A stretch of 64,000 nt of DNA from Anthoceros angustus (Eukaryota; Streptophyta; Anthocerotopsida; Anthocerotales; Anthocerotaceae), in NCBI GenBank assembly GCA_010909165.1, contig MU008169.1, positions 1,488,001 through 1,552,000 of the forward strand. Direction: 5' to 3'. Each line of letters starts with the position of its first letter. Position 1 is the first letter of the stretch. This document shows positions 55,458 to 64,000 of the stretch, one piece after another. Made by a program: the position numbers and the translations under genes. The notes beneath the pieces are model-generated. The model did not search any database. It was given only the letters and a program-made list of their open reading frames with translations, and was not told where the DNA came from.

Positions 55458-57189
55458 TCATGAGGACTCCAGATCGTCCTTTCCCGAGTGTGCACCATCC
55501 TTGGCTGCTTTGTTGGGTTTTAGAGAGGAGGATTCGGAGTCCGGCCTCCCACTCAGATAGGTGTACAGAGCCATCCCACCAAGGGCCATGGAGGCCCCCG
55601 ACAGGCTTTTCAGCCCTGGATTGGAGGCGAACAGGATGAACCCTCCCAGCAGGATGACGCACGTCTTGAATTGGCCTAGTACCACGTGTGTGATTGCCGA
55701 CGTAGCCCTGCCAATAGCAGAAGAGCTTGTGAGCTGAAGGGCCATTACAAGGTCGTCAGGAGTGGGGGAGGTCTAGTGGACATTACCCGAGTGCTAAAGC
55801 CCCTGACCATTGCAGGAGGAAGCCCAGTACTGCAGACACCAAGATGGCTCCAGTGTTGGGCACGTTCCAGTGGAACGCCATGAGGCCAGCAGGATCCAAC
55901 CATGGCATGAGAGCCAACAGGGCGAGGACGGTGATGGGGGTCGTCTTCCACATCAGCCTGCAGAGGATGCGACCATCATGCAATTTCAGCACCGGGTCAG
56001 GTCCCTCTGGAACAAGAATGAATATGAGCAGCATGTCCCGAATTGCATGGTGCTTACGCCAGGGCTGTCCACGAGGCTTCCTGCTGGAGACTGGACCACA
56101 TAATCTTGTTCATTGCACTTGGGATTACCCAAAGAACAGCCACCACGGCACCGAAGACGTTGAACTGGAGATCTGTCACAGTGGCTATGGCAACTCCGAT
56201 GGACACCACAGTCAATGCCACAGCCTGCATGAAAAGCCGTTATGTAGGCAGGTTTTTCACACAGCATGGTACGCAGATGGCTTGAGTGGAGGAAGCCAGC
56301 CAGGCCCCACCTTTCGGAAAGACACGCCTTTCCTGAAGAGAAGGAGCTCAGCCAGAGCAATGGTTGGCGTCACGGCTATCTTGGCCATCTGATAGAAGCC
56401 CACGCTGCCACAAAAGCAAGAATAAAGTGTCAGCCCACATTTGACAGGAAATGGACTGTGACACCATACCACGGTTTTGAGTTTGCTCCTTTTTGAAAAG
56501 GTACGTACCTGTTGTACTTCAAGCTCACGTTTGCGAGGCCTGTGGAAAAGGCCATGACAACACCCAGTGCCAGCAAAGATGAGAAGGGCGTGGCCTTTAC
56601 AGGAGGCGAAGCCGGGAGCAGAGACACAGCGTGAAGGGTGGCCATGAGCAACCAGCTCACCAGGTAGTGGATCAACGTCAGAGCAATCGGATAGTTGAAG
56701 CCCACTTTCCCCAGCAGCTGCATCAAGACCCAATTGCAGAAGGGAAGGGAAGGGATTCAGGTCTTTCCTCCAAGAAAATATTTCCACCAAGACCCAGCAA
56801 AATGCAACAAAGACGCACACACCTGCTTGTTCATCAGGATGATTCCCACAGACACCACGAGATTGAATGACATCGCCACACCGGGACCACAGAACCGCTG
56901 CTGCTGCTGCTTGGCACCCTCCAAGGTCCGCAGGTCGCTGACCAGGGACGACCACATGTCCTCCAGCGCTCTTGCTGCACCAAAACCAAGAACCCATCCC
57001 ACTCATCATCCATCCATCCATCCATCCATCCCAGAATTTGCCTCACCACACAGGGCGACAATGCAGAACCAGGCTCTTCTCACCTCGATCTCCGGCATCG
57101 CTGTCTTTCCGCTTCAGCATCTTCTGCACATCCTTGCTCAGGACGTACTTCATGGTGTCCCCCACAGCAGCTCTCAGCAAGAGAGACAT
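55458..57189 (-). CDS. Nucleotide-sugar / triose-phosphate translocator family transporter
   Basis: Seven exons on the minus strand: 57189-57084, 56974-56823, 56717-56509, 56404-56311, 56224-56058, 55957-55787 and 55707-55458, giving 382 residues, all in phase. After a hydrophilic N-terminus come GPGVAMSFNLVVSVGIILMN, KVGFNYPIALTLIHYLVSWL, SVGFYQMAKIAVTPTIALAE, VVSIGVAIATVTDLQFNVFG, LMWKTTPITVLALLALMPWL, ILVSAVLGFLLQWSGALALG and ATSAITHVVLGQFKTCVILL. These are the ten-helix EamA/TPT fold, and the sequence matches plant 'nucleotide-sugar uncharacterized transporter' proteins. Such carriers import nucleotide sugars into the Golgi for wall polysaccharide and glycoprotein synthesis; the substrate cannot be read from the sequence. 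The GALALGATSAITHVVLGQFK block argues for activity. ATG at 57189 is the only start before a conserved exon. Confidence 0.93.
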
Positions 57190-57799
57190 TGCGGGATGGC
57201 TCTGGCTATCAAGCCCCCTTCACCCACATTCGCACCGGGCAGCTCGCTTGCGCTGAAATCCCGCTCCTCCTCCACGCTTTGGACTCAATTCTTGCTTGTC
57301 CTGCTTCTGCTGCGGCAGCCATATGCATAGCCAGCTCGCTCCGGGAGCTCGCGGCCGGCAGCTTCTCAGAAGCCGCGAGCCCGGTGAGCCAAGAAGTGCG
57401 AAATGCCCACGCTCCGGCAACCCAATGCTGCTCCCGCTGGCGCTGCATGTACTAGAGGAGCGATCAGCGATCGCGCTTCATTGGAGCCCGTCTCCATCAA
57501 TGCGGCTCGCTAGCGGGCAGACGCCAGGCCAGGAGGGGTCCCGCCTTCCCGACCATCAGGTCGCAGTGGCGGAGAGTTATAGACCTGGCACCCGCGCCCA
57601 CCCGTCTTTTGCACCGAACGCGGCATATGAAATTGTTTTTTGTGGACTGTTAGAGCGACCTTTTCCTTTTGGTACGAGATATTGCGTTTTGTATTCCTTT
57701 CGTCTGGTTAAAACTCACCCAGGACAGCCATAGCCCGGATGCCGACTTGGGATCCCGAAAACGAAGGGGAACAACCCACAAGGGGCACCTGGCCAAAGG

Positions 57800-58975
57800 G
57801 GACTAGCCCCATGGAGAAATCCTAGTCCATGGCCATGTGGGTCTCGATGACAATGGGATGAATGCGTAGCCTTCCTTCATGGGTGAGAACTCTTGAACCG
57901 TCGTTGTCGCGCATCGCTCCGCCGCCCAATCTGAAGGGTTGATACTAATATGCTCGGAGACAATGTCTCTAGTAGGGTATGATGAACCTAGAGAAATCCT
58001 TGCCCATGGCCCCGTGGATCTGGATGGCAAGGGGGATGAATGCGTGGCCTTCCTCTATGGGTGAGTACTTGTGAACCTTCGTTGTCGTGCATCCCTTTGC
58101 TGTCGCGCATCCCTCCGCTGCTTAACCCGGCAGGTTGATAAAAATATGCTCGGAGACAGTGTTCCCAATAGGGTCTATTACAATCGAAACCTGATTCCCC
58201 CAGGCTAAAAACATATCAGCCTAGGGAAAACGCCGTTGAGTGCTCCCTATGTGGCAAGAACCCACTCTCCTTCGCCATAGAGACCATGATGGCGCGGATG
58301 GCGTCATGAGTAGCGATGCGCTGCCAGCCAGCAAGGCAATGAGCCAAGTGGGTCCCAGAGTCGTCGAGGGGGGCCCCACAACTGCAGGACAAGAGAGAGT
58401 AAGCCACAGGTTGGACCAAACCGAGGCAGAACCTCATCGCAGTAGAAAAAGAAGCTAGTACGATTGAGAGAGCTTGGATGCAAGTCGGACCAGATGCCAA
58501 GAACCTACTCCCTTTTCCGAGCAAGAGTGGAGGCGAGCCTAAGTGGGTTGGGGAATGGAGGAATCTATGACTTGAAGAGCCACCTGCACCTGCCCCTATC
58601 ACTTCTGCTAGAGGGAGGCTTGAAGCCCACGCAACCCAACCTCTGAGAACGAGGAAAAGTGAGGCATGATAGCCCTAGCCTTGGAGGATAAAGATCTCTT
58701 AGCCATCCTCAAGGATATTTGCAGAGGGAAGACCCCCTCCTCAACACCCGAGACGAAAGCCTTTAAGATACTGGAATCCTTGATTAAAAAATGAGAGACT
58801 AAGATGGTGGCAGAGAGGGCCCAACTCCCTAGAAAGGCTGCCGGTGTAGAGGTCTCCATGGCCAATAGGCCTGTGCCCCCAAAAACGACAAGTAGAGACG
58901 CTTGCCGCCGTGCCAAATCCATAGCAGCACACCCAAAGGTACTCGGGCCGATGATGTCACCCGGCGCCTGCATAA
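57800..58975 (-). mobile_element. Reverse-transcriptase/nuclease retroelement (copy 3, rearranged)
   Basis: The minus strand shows at about 58970-58610 an RT-downstream block, STFGCAAMDLARRQASLLVV, GGTGLLAMETSTPAAFLG and SWALSA. At about 58440-58230 it shows LDDSGTHLAHCLAGWQRIAT then HDAIRAIMVSMAKESGFLP, as in copies 1 and 2. Further on come INPSDWAAERCATTTVQEFS and EGYAFIPL. That last block occurs twice in tandem (about 58200-58000 and 57990-57810), each with a CATGGGTGAG-AACTTGTGAACC/TTCGTTGTCG core. Frames are broken. Orientation is opposite to the other two copies. Confidence 0.65.
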
Positions 58976-58989
58976 CCTGTTTGTCAAAA

Positions 58990-59530
58990 CCCCTTAGCTA
59001 GAGAGGAAAGCCGGAAAGGGGGCCACCTAAGAAGCAAGCAAGAAGCAAACAAACAAAGGTGGAATATTGTGTTGTGGTTCCGGTACCATGTACCTTAACC
59101 TAGTCCTGCACTGTACAGTATCGTCACTATCCGCGCTATAAAACTCGGATCTTACGATGAAGCAGCTGCTATAAACTAAAGGGCAGAGCATTGTTGTTGA
59201 GAAAGAAGGGGTAACGGCTACCTGGCCATTGGCGAGAATGCAATCGATTTACTAGATCCAGCGCAAAGCTTTGGCGGGAATGCACGCTTGAGGATTCAAA
59301 ACGCAACCCCTTGGGTTTAGGGTTTAATTTGAGTTATTTATCGTAAAACACATGTCCCCACTACGTAAAGATAGAATCAGTATTGTGGTTAATGTTATGA
59401 TTAGTGTACAAGCGCGGATTTGAATCTGCTGTCGTATTGACGTTATGACCTACATTAATAGACTACTATTCTTAATCACACAGGTTATTGCACATAGATG
59501 GAATTAGTGTTGTAGGTAAGGTTACACCTC
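58990..59530. other. Spacer with no recognised gene
   Basis: No ORF of substance, no RNA and no transposon end was recognised. Confidence 0.4.
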
Positions 59531-59534
59531 TGTG

Positions 59535-60070
59535 TAGAGACGTCCGTGGGTTTGAGTTCCTTACCTTACTAAAGTGTAATCATCCGTTTTTACAATCATT
59601 TTCATAGCTATAGTGAGAATGGGTTCGAGTTCGTGGCCTTACTAAAGTGTAATCGTCCGCGTGTACAATCACTTTGATAGCTGCAGCAAGAAGGTAGGCC
59701 TGGAGTTCCGACACACATATGGGTCTACCCTTAGGGTTTGAAACTCTATGTTAGTCACTTGGTTCCCGTACGGTGTTCAAGTGAGAAGGTAGGCCAAGGG
59801 ATCCGACACACATAGGGGTCTAGACTTCCTGGGGTTCCGACACACATATGGGCCTACCCTTAGGGTTTGAAACCCTATGTTAGTCACTTGGTTCTCGCAC
59901 CGTGTTTAAGCGAGAAGGCAAGCCTGGGGATCCGACACACATAGGGGTCTATTCTTGGGGTTCGAAACCCTATGCTTGGGGATCCGACATACATAGGGGT
60001 CTACCTTGAGGTTTGAAACCCTATGCCTGCTACTTGGTTGCCGCTCTGTGCTTAAGCCAGAAGGCTCAAA
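59535..60070. repeat. Imperfect minisatellite with CCGACACACATAGGGGTC core
   Basis: A sequence containing CCGACACACATAGGGGTC or CCGACACACATATGGGTC, then TTAGGGTTTGAAACCCTATG, TTAGTCACTTGGTTCCCG and a GTGTTCAAGTGAGAAGG link repeats about four to five times with deletions. Just before it, ACTAAAGTGTAATCGTCCG-type units (59565 and 59640) occur twice. The GGTTTGAAACCC portion is itself a short palindrome. Confidence 0.7.
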
Positions 60071-60834
60071 CTGCTCTCAAGTTTTTTTTTTCATATTATC
60101 TATATATGTGAGGGCCCATTAAGAGTTTTTTATTCTAATTATAAATATCATCCCTTTTCCTTCTGGCTTTTAACGCTACATTGCTAACATGTGGATAGGG
60201 GGAAGAGGCTTGTCATAGAGTTCCCGTGGGTGTGGTGTAAGTGCACCAAGTGCATGATAAGGGACGAACATAGGCTCAATGTTGCATAGGAACATGAAGC
60301 ACTATGAGGGTTGTACAGAGGTAGTAGTGCTTCTTCTTCTTTATGCCCCGCCGATGGATAAGGTCTCTAGAGGCCTTGAAGACCGGTATCGGCACCGAGG
60401 GTAATAGTATTGCCCCAAAGAATGAGGTTATTGAAAATGATTCCGATGTTAATATTGAGGTCCTAATAATGGATGTTGACAATTCGGTTGTGGAAAATGA
60501 GGAGCTGGGTGCCGTTGAAGAGGATATAGTGGAGATTGTAGAGGCATCTGGGGGGTTCTAAAATTGCTAAAATTTGAAGAGGTAAATGCACTACCTGAAG
60601 ATGTGAAAGCGATGCACAAAGCTACGACTACACCATTATGGGATGGAGCAAACATATTATTGCTAGATTTTATAATGTAGTTATTCAATTGGCAAATGAG
60701 GGGAAGCACTTCTAACACTAGCTTTGGTGACTTCTTTCAAAAGAGGGTCTGCCAACAGGGAACAAGTTGCCTCATTGTGGAAAATGAGGAGTTGAGATTA
60801 TTATTGAAGCATTTTTGGTTTACTTTTCTTAAGA

Positions 60835-61528
60835 TTCATGCATGCCCTTATGATTGCATGTTGTTCGTGGGTGATTATGAGGATAAGGAGATTAAACAAT
60901 GCGTATTTTGTAAGAAGAGTAGATATTGATTTGATCTTAAAGAAGACTACATTCCAGTTAAGGTTTTAAGGTATTTCCACTAAAGCCCCGAATGCAACAA
61001 ATGTTTAGGTGCAAGGAATTGGCAACGTTGATGCGATGGCATATGGAAAATGTGTTACAGGATGGGGTGATGCGTATTCCTTCAGAAAGCAAGGCATAGA
61101 AACATGTAAAGGGTATATACCTTGGATTTGCACGGAAGACGCACAACTTATGACTAGGGAGGTTGACTTTTGCTCTGGTTATTATTTAGGGTTCTATTGC
61201 TTTTGTTGTCGCTTATTGTTCTTGATTTCTTTTAGCTGTATTTTTGTGCTCGCAGCATTTGTTGATTTGTCATTTAATGGACCCTATGCACATTGGGAAG
61301 AATGTAAGTGAACAAGTTTTGAAACATGTGACTGGTGTTTGCGAAACCATCGGTATCCGTCGAGATTTAGGAGTTACTAGTACAAAAATTCCTCATTGGT
61401 GGCTTCAAAAAGACTCAGATGGCACAGAGTGGTATGAATCTTATGCACCTTGGGTTTTAGTATACAATACAAATAAAAGTTCCAAACAAGCAAAGGCAGA
61501 GTTGAGAGAACATATTAAAAGCTTATGA
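60835..61528 (+). pseudogene. TNP2-type transposase fragment (N-terminal and middle parts)
   Basis: Cys-rich HACPYDCMLF...CVFCKKSRY head, then frame changes, RCKELATLMRWHMENVL, PSESKAWKHVKGIYL, and LMDPMHIGKNVSEQVLKHVT. The aligned order is that of plant TNP2 transposases. The segment between the head and the MHIGKN motif is much too short to hold the catalytic domain. Confidence 0.65.
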
Positions 61529-61748
61529 CCCCCTACACGTTATGGATCAAACTTGAATCAGTACTCCTCTAAAGGACTATGGTAATACTATATCGGGGTT
61601 GAAGTCATATGATCATCACCTACTTTTAAGTGATTTATGGCCATTGACATAAAAAGGTTTTATACTTGAAAGCGTACATGAGCCTGCTTGTGGATTTGGG
61701 ACTTTATTCAAGTGGATATGTGGATTCAAGGTGTTAGAGACCCCATAA

Positions 61749-62489
61749 ATGAAGGTGTTTGGAGTTGAAGTAATGTTTGTCTTAGAGCGAGAGTTCCCCA
61801 CTTCATTTTTTTCAAGCCAGGCCTGTGCTATGATACACCTAGTTCATGAGATAGAATTATGTGGGCCTACTAGGTATCGATGGATGTATACTCTTGAAAG
61901 GCATATGAAAGTTTTGAAAGGGCTCGTACGACAAAGAGCTAAAGAGGAAGGAAGCATGGCAAAGGGATATATTGCACAAGAATCTATGTATTATTGTGCA
62001 GAATATGTAGGCCAATAATGTGAATGTGATGACAAGCCACGATGTATGTGGATTGCAACAGACATTGAAGAACAATGTGGACAAGTGTTACATGGAAAAG
62101 ATGAGCAATGTAGCCTATCAGAGGTAGAACGCAAATAAATTACGACAGCAATGCTAGAAAACTCTGTTTTCACAGAAAAGTGGAGACTAGTGTATTATGG
62201 AGTTCATACGAAGTTGTCTTTTGTGGATTGGCTACAAAATGAAGTAAAGGGGGCCATTTCATCACACATTGTTTTGAATGAATATGGGCTAGATATATAT
62301 GGAGTAGTGAACAACCCTATAGTTGTGACAAAATCATATTCAATGATGTGGGCATATGGGAATCACATAAGGACAAAATCTTGTGATGTGGGGACACTTA
62401 TGATTAATTGCATGATACATCAAAATTTCCTTAGTGGTCAGACACGCGCAAGTACTGTCATTGATATGCCATATGTTGGAATAATGTAG
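61749..62489 (+). pseudogene. Transposase C-terminal domains (DUF4218/DUF4216-like)
   Basis: VEVMFVLEREFPTSFF, IHLVHEIELCGPTRYRWMYT, LERHMKVLKGLVRQRAKEEG and GYIAQESMYYCAEYV fit DUF4218 of CACTA proteins. A second frame (62151-62489) runs on with FVDWLQNEVKGAISSHIVLN, where DUF4216-like sequence is expected. Stops separate the two. Confidence 0.65.
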
Positions 62490-62491
62490 AA

Positions 62492-62573
62492 AATATTGGT
62501 TGACTTTGCGCTATCATTAACAGCTAAAGGTAGTGCAACAGCTGTTGATGATAGCGCAAAGTCAACCAATATT
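62492..62573. repeat. Near-perfect 34-bp inverted repeat with 14-nt loop
   Basis: The left arm 62492-62525 (AATATTGGTTGACTTTGCGC, then TATCATTAACAGCT) and the right arm 62540-62573 pair with a single mismatch around the loop AAAGGTAGTGCAAC. It stands directly after the last transposase-like frame. Confidence 0.9.
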
Positions 62574-62989
62574 CAAAGGTTAAGTGGTTCAAAGCAGTTT
62601 ATGAGGACGCAAAGGATCATAGCAAGGGATTTAAAAAGGACAAATCTGGAATGTACATAGTGAACCCTACATCTTTTTATCCTTCTACCAAAGTCCAAGA
62701 TGATCCCTTCACCCTTGTGTCACCCAAATTAGTTCAAACTTTTCTGTAAGACAATAAAGTGGTTGTCGGGACCAGTGCATGGGAAAACGGATTGTCTTTG
62801 AAGAAAATATAGATGCATAGGGAGATGACTCCACGTGGCTTCATGGATGTGTAATAGGAGGGTCATGTTACCCTTAAATTCTCCTTGAGTTTGTTATCTT
62901 GTGAAAGGATCTGGAAAGTTTGTTCCCCATTGATTTGCAATGAGCTTACAATTGAAACTTTGATTAGGAAATTGATTTGCTCATCCTTG

Positions 62990-63700
62990 TTAGTAAGAAA
63001 ACGGGTACATTTACAATAATTGTATTTTACAATGCAAGTTACAAAGAAAAATCTGATTTATTAAGATTATACTGACCAACGAGGTAAAATGGTCATGGCC
63101 CTTTACAACAAAAACCCTTTACAACATGAGTTACAACAATATATTGAAGATGATTGTAAAAAAGACTATTTGTGTTGTAAATTTGGATTTATGTATTGTA
63201 AAATCATTCTAAAATTCAAGTCATCGTTGTAAAAGAGGCCCCGTTATATAAAGTCTATTGGTTGTTGTAACAATACTGTTGTAAAACACCCGCCATTATT
63301 GTAAAACACCCGCCATTGTTGTAAAAAACACATTGTTGTAAATAGCGTATTCCATGTTGTAAAAGTCATGTTGTTAAACACATCCTAATGTTATAGAACG
63401 ATACAATATTGTAAATAGAGTAGACGGCAGTGTAAACCCTGTGTTATAAAATACTGGCCATCGTTGTAAACCAACACCATGTTGTAATTATAAGAGATGC
63501 TGTTCTAAAAAACCAATGTCCAGAACTAAAGTTTGTTGTAATCTTTTAAACCCATATTGTTAAAGGCCCTAAAGAGTGCCACATCCACAAAATGCATCAT
63601 ACAAAAATACCCCTCGTTGTAAAAAATCAAACCCATGTTGTAAAGTGTTAAGTTCGATCCGAAAGTCATACATAGCCTGAGAACCCCCATTGTAAAAGGA
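62990..63700. repeat. CACTA subterminal repeat array (TGTTGTAAA motif)
   Basis: TTTACAACA in one orientation at about 63100-63140, then about twenty copies of TGTTGTAAA or ATTGTAAA variants in the other orientation to about 63690, irregularly spaced. Clusters of short subterminal motifs are where CACTA-encoded binding proteins act. Confidence 0.75.
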
Positions 63701-63769
63701 ACGGACAGCCTAAAATCCCCTCTCTCTAGTTTTAAAGGGAGAGCAAAAGTGATGGTTTTCATAGTAGTG

Positions 63770-64000
63770 CAAGCGTGACTCACTTCATCGATCTTATGTG
63801 GCATATGTAGATTGCTTGGCTGATCTCCTTACTTACCGGGTGCATCGAACTTGCAATTTCTTGATCAAGGTATGGTGATACGATTCTGGTGGTATGAATT
63901 TAGGTGCTATTGTTCGCGGGTAAAACAAAGGCTTGGAGCCTACTGCCATGTTGAACAATGCACTCACCGGCTTCAAGTTGTTGCGTCTGTGTCGGGATTT
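63770..64000. other. Right edge of the window, nothing recognised
   Basis: Non-repetitive sequence outside the CACTA terminus. No ORF or RNA gene can be supported. Confidence 0.4.

Larger units (their letters stand above)
60200..63769 (+). mobile_element. CACTA (En/Spm)-type DNA transposon remnant
   Basis: Decayed TNP2-type coding. ACPYDCMLFVGDYEDKEIKQ with CVFCKKSRY stands at about 60840-60930, MHIGKNVSEQVLKHVTGVCE at about 61290, HWWLQKDSDGTEWYESYAP after it, then a DUF4218-like block (FPTSFFSSQACAMIHLVHEI, YRWMYTLERHMKVLKGLVRQ, GYIAQESMYYC) at about 61790-62010, and a later block ending about 62490. The catalytic centre between the Cys-rich head and the MHIEKN-type motif is missing. At 63765-63769 the sequence TAGTG closes a terminus whose reverse complement begins CACTACTATGAAAACC, the expected CACTA end, preceded by dense subterminal repeats. 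I could not find the matching left terminus, so the start is approximate. Confidence 0.75.

Noticed and set aside
60296-60310. CACTATGAGGG as the left end of the CACTA element
   Set aside because: Beyond CACTA it does not match the right terminus CACTACTATGAAAACC, and no subterminal repeats follow.
63090-63690. Regularly repeated TTGTAAA motifs considered as a CRISPR-like array
   Set aside because: Repeats are only 7-9 bp, spacing is irregular, both orientations occur, and the context is a plant CACTA terminus.

Overview
The window is nuclear DNA from a land plant. Evidence: a cytosolic tRNA-Gly, spliced genes for plant-type housekeeping proteins (eS24, IWS1, SEC20, PIG-P, a TPT-fold nucleotide-sugar transporter), a PIN-LIKES-type carrier, a fasciclin-like arabinogalactan protein and a very long PLS-class PPR protein. 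The PPR architecture and the reverse-transcriptase family present here make a seed-free plant (bryophyte, lycophyte or fern) my best guess, but this is inference and I cannot name a species. Introns are short (mostly about 60-200 bp) with GT-AG borders, apart from one probable GC-AG intron.

Layout. 1-2.1 kb: 5' part of a WW-domain gene (minus), running off the left edge. 2.8-5.3 kb: small TIR element and dispersed repeats. 5.4 kb: tRNA-Gly. 6.0-14.6 kb: a Ty1/copia element (minus) with both LTRs, PBS, PPT and a 5-bp target duplication; its integrase is split by a TIR DNA element, and the junction region is tandemly duplicated. 15.1-17.4 kb: a hAT remnant and a pogo/mariner-like MITE, each with target duplications. 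19.5-20.2 kb: complete five-exon eS24 gene. 21.0-21.8 kb: fragment of a reverse transcriptase/nuclease element. 21.9-23.4 kb: intronless A1 aspartic protease. 24.6-27.6 kb: PILS/AEC transporter with a repeat inside an intron. 27.85-29.5 kb: RAD51B preceded by a tandem array of copies of its own start region. 30.2-31.7 kb: FLA. 33.8-36.1 kb: IWS1. 36.6-40.7 kb: PPR. 41.7-43.9 kb: second RT element copy. 44-47 kb: gene-poor and AT-rich. 47.4-49.5 kb: decayed UTP7/WDR46 copy. 49.8-57.2 kb: dense cluster (unknown charged protein, LRR protein, SEC20, PIG-P, nucleotide-sugar transporter). 57.8-59.0 kb: third RT element copy. 59.5-60.1 kb: minisatellite. 60.2-63.8 kb: CACTA-type remnant.

The genes form no shared pathway; they are ordinary eukaryotic single-gene units (DNA repair, transcription elongation, translation, secretion, GPI-anchor synthesis, organelle RNA processing) set among nested transposons. 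Several genes (RAD51B, FLA, the UTP7 copy) contain one-base frame breaks, some of them at homopolymers. That fits either pseudogenisation or residual sequencing error, and it limits how far any 'broken gene' conclusion can be pushed.

Exon borders below were placed by eye from splice consensus and reading phase. For eS24, IWS1, SEC20, PIG-P and the sugar transporter the phases all close.
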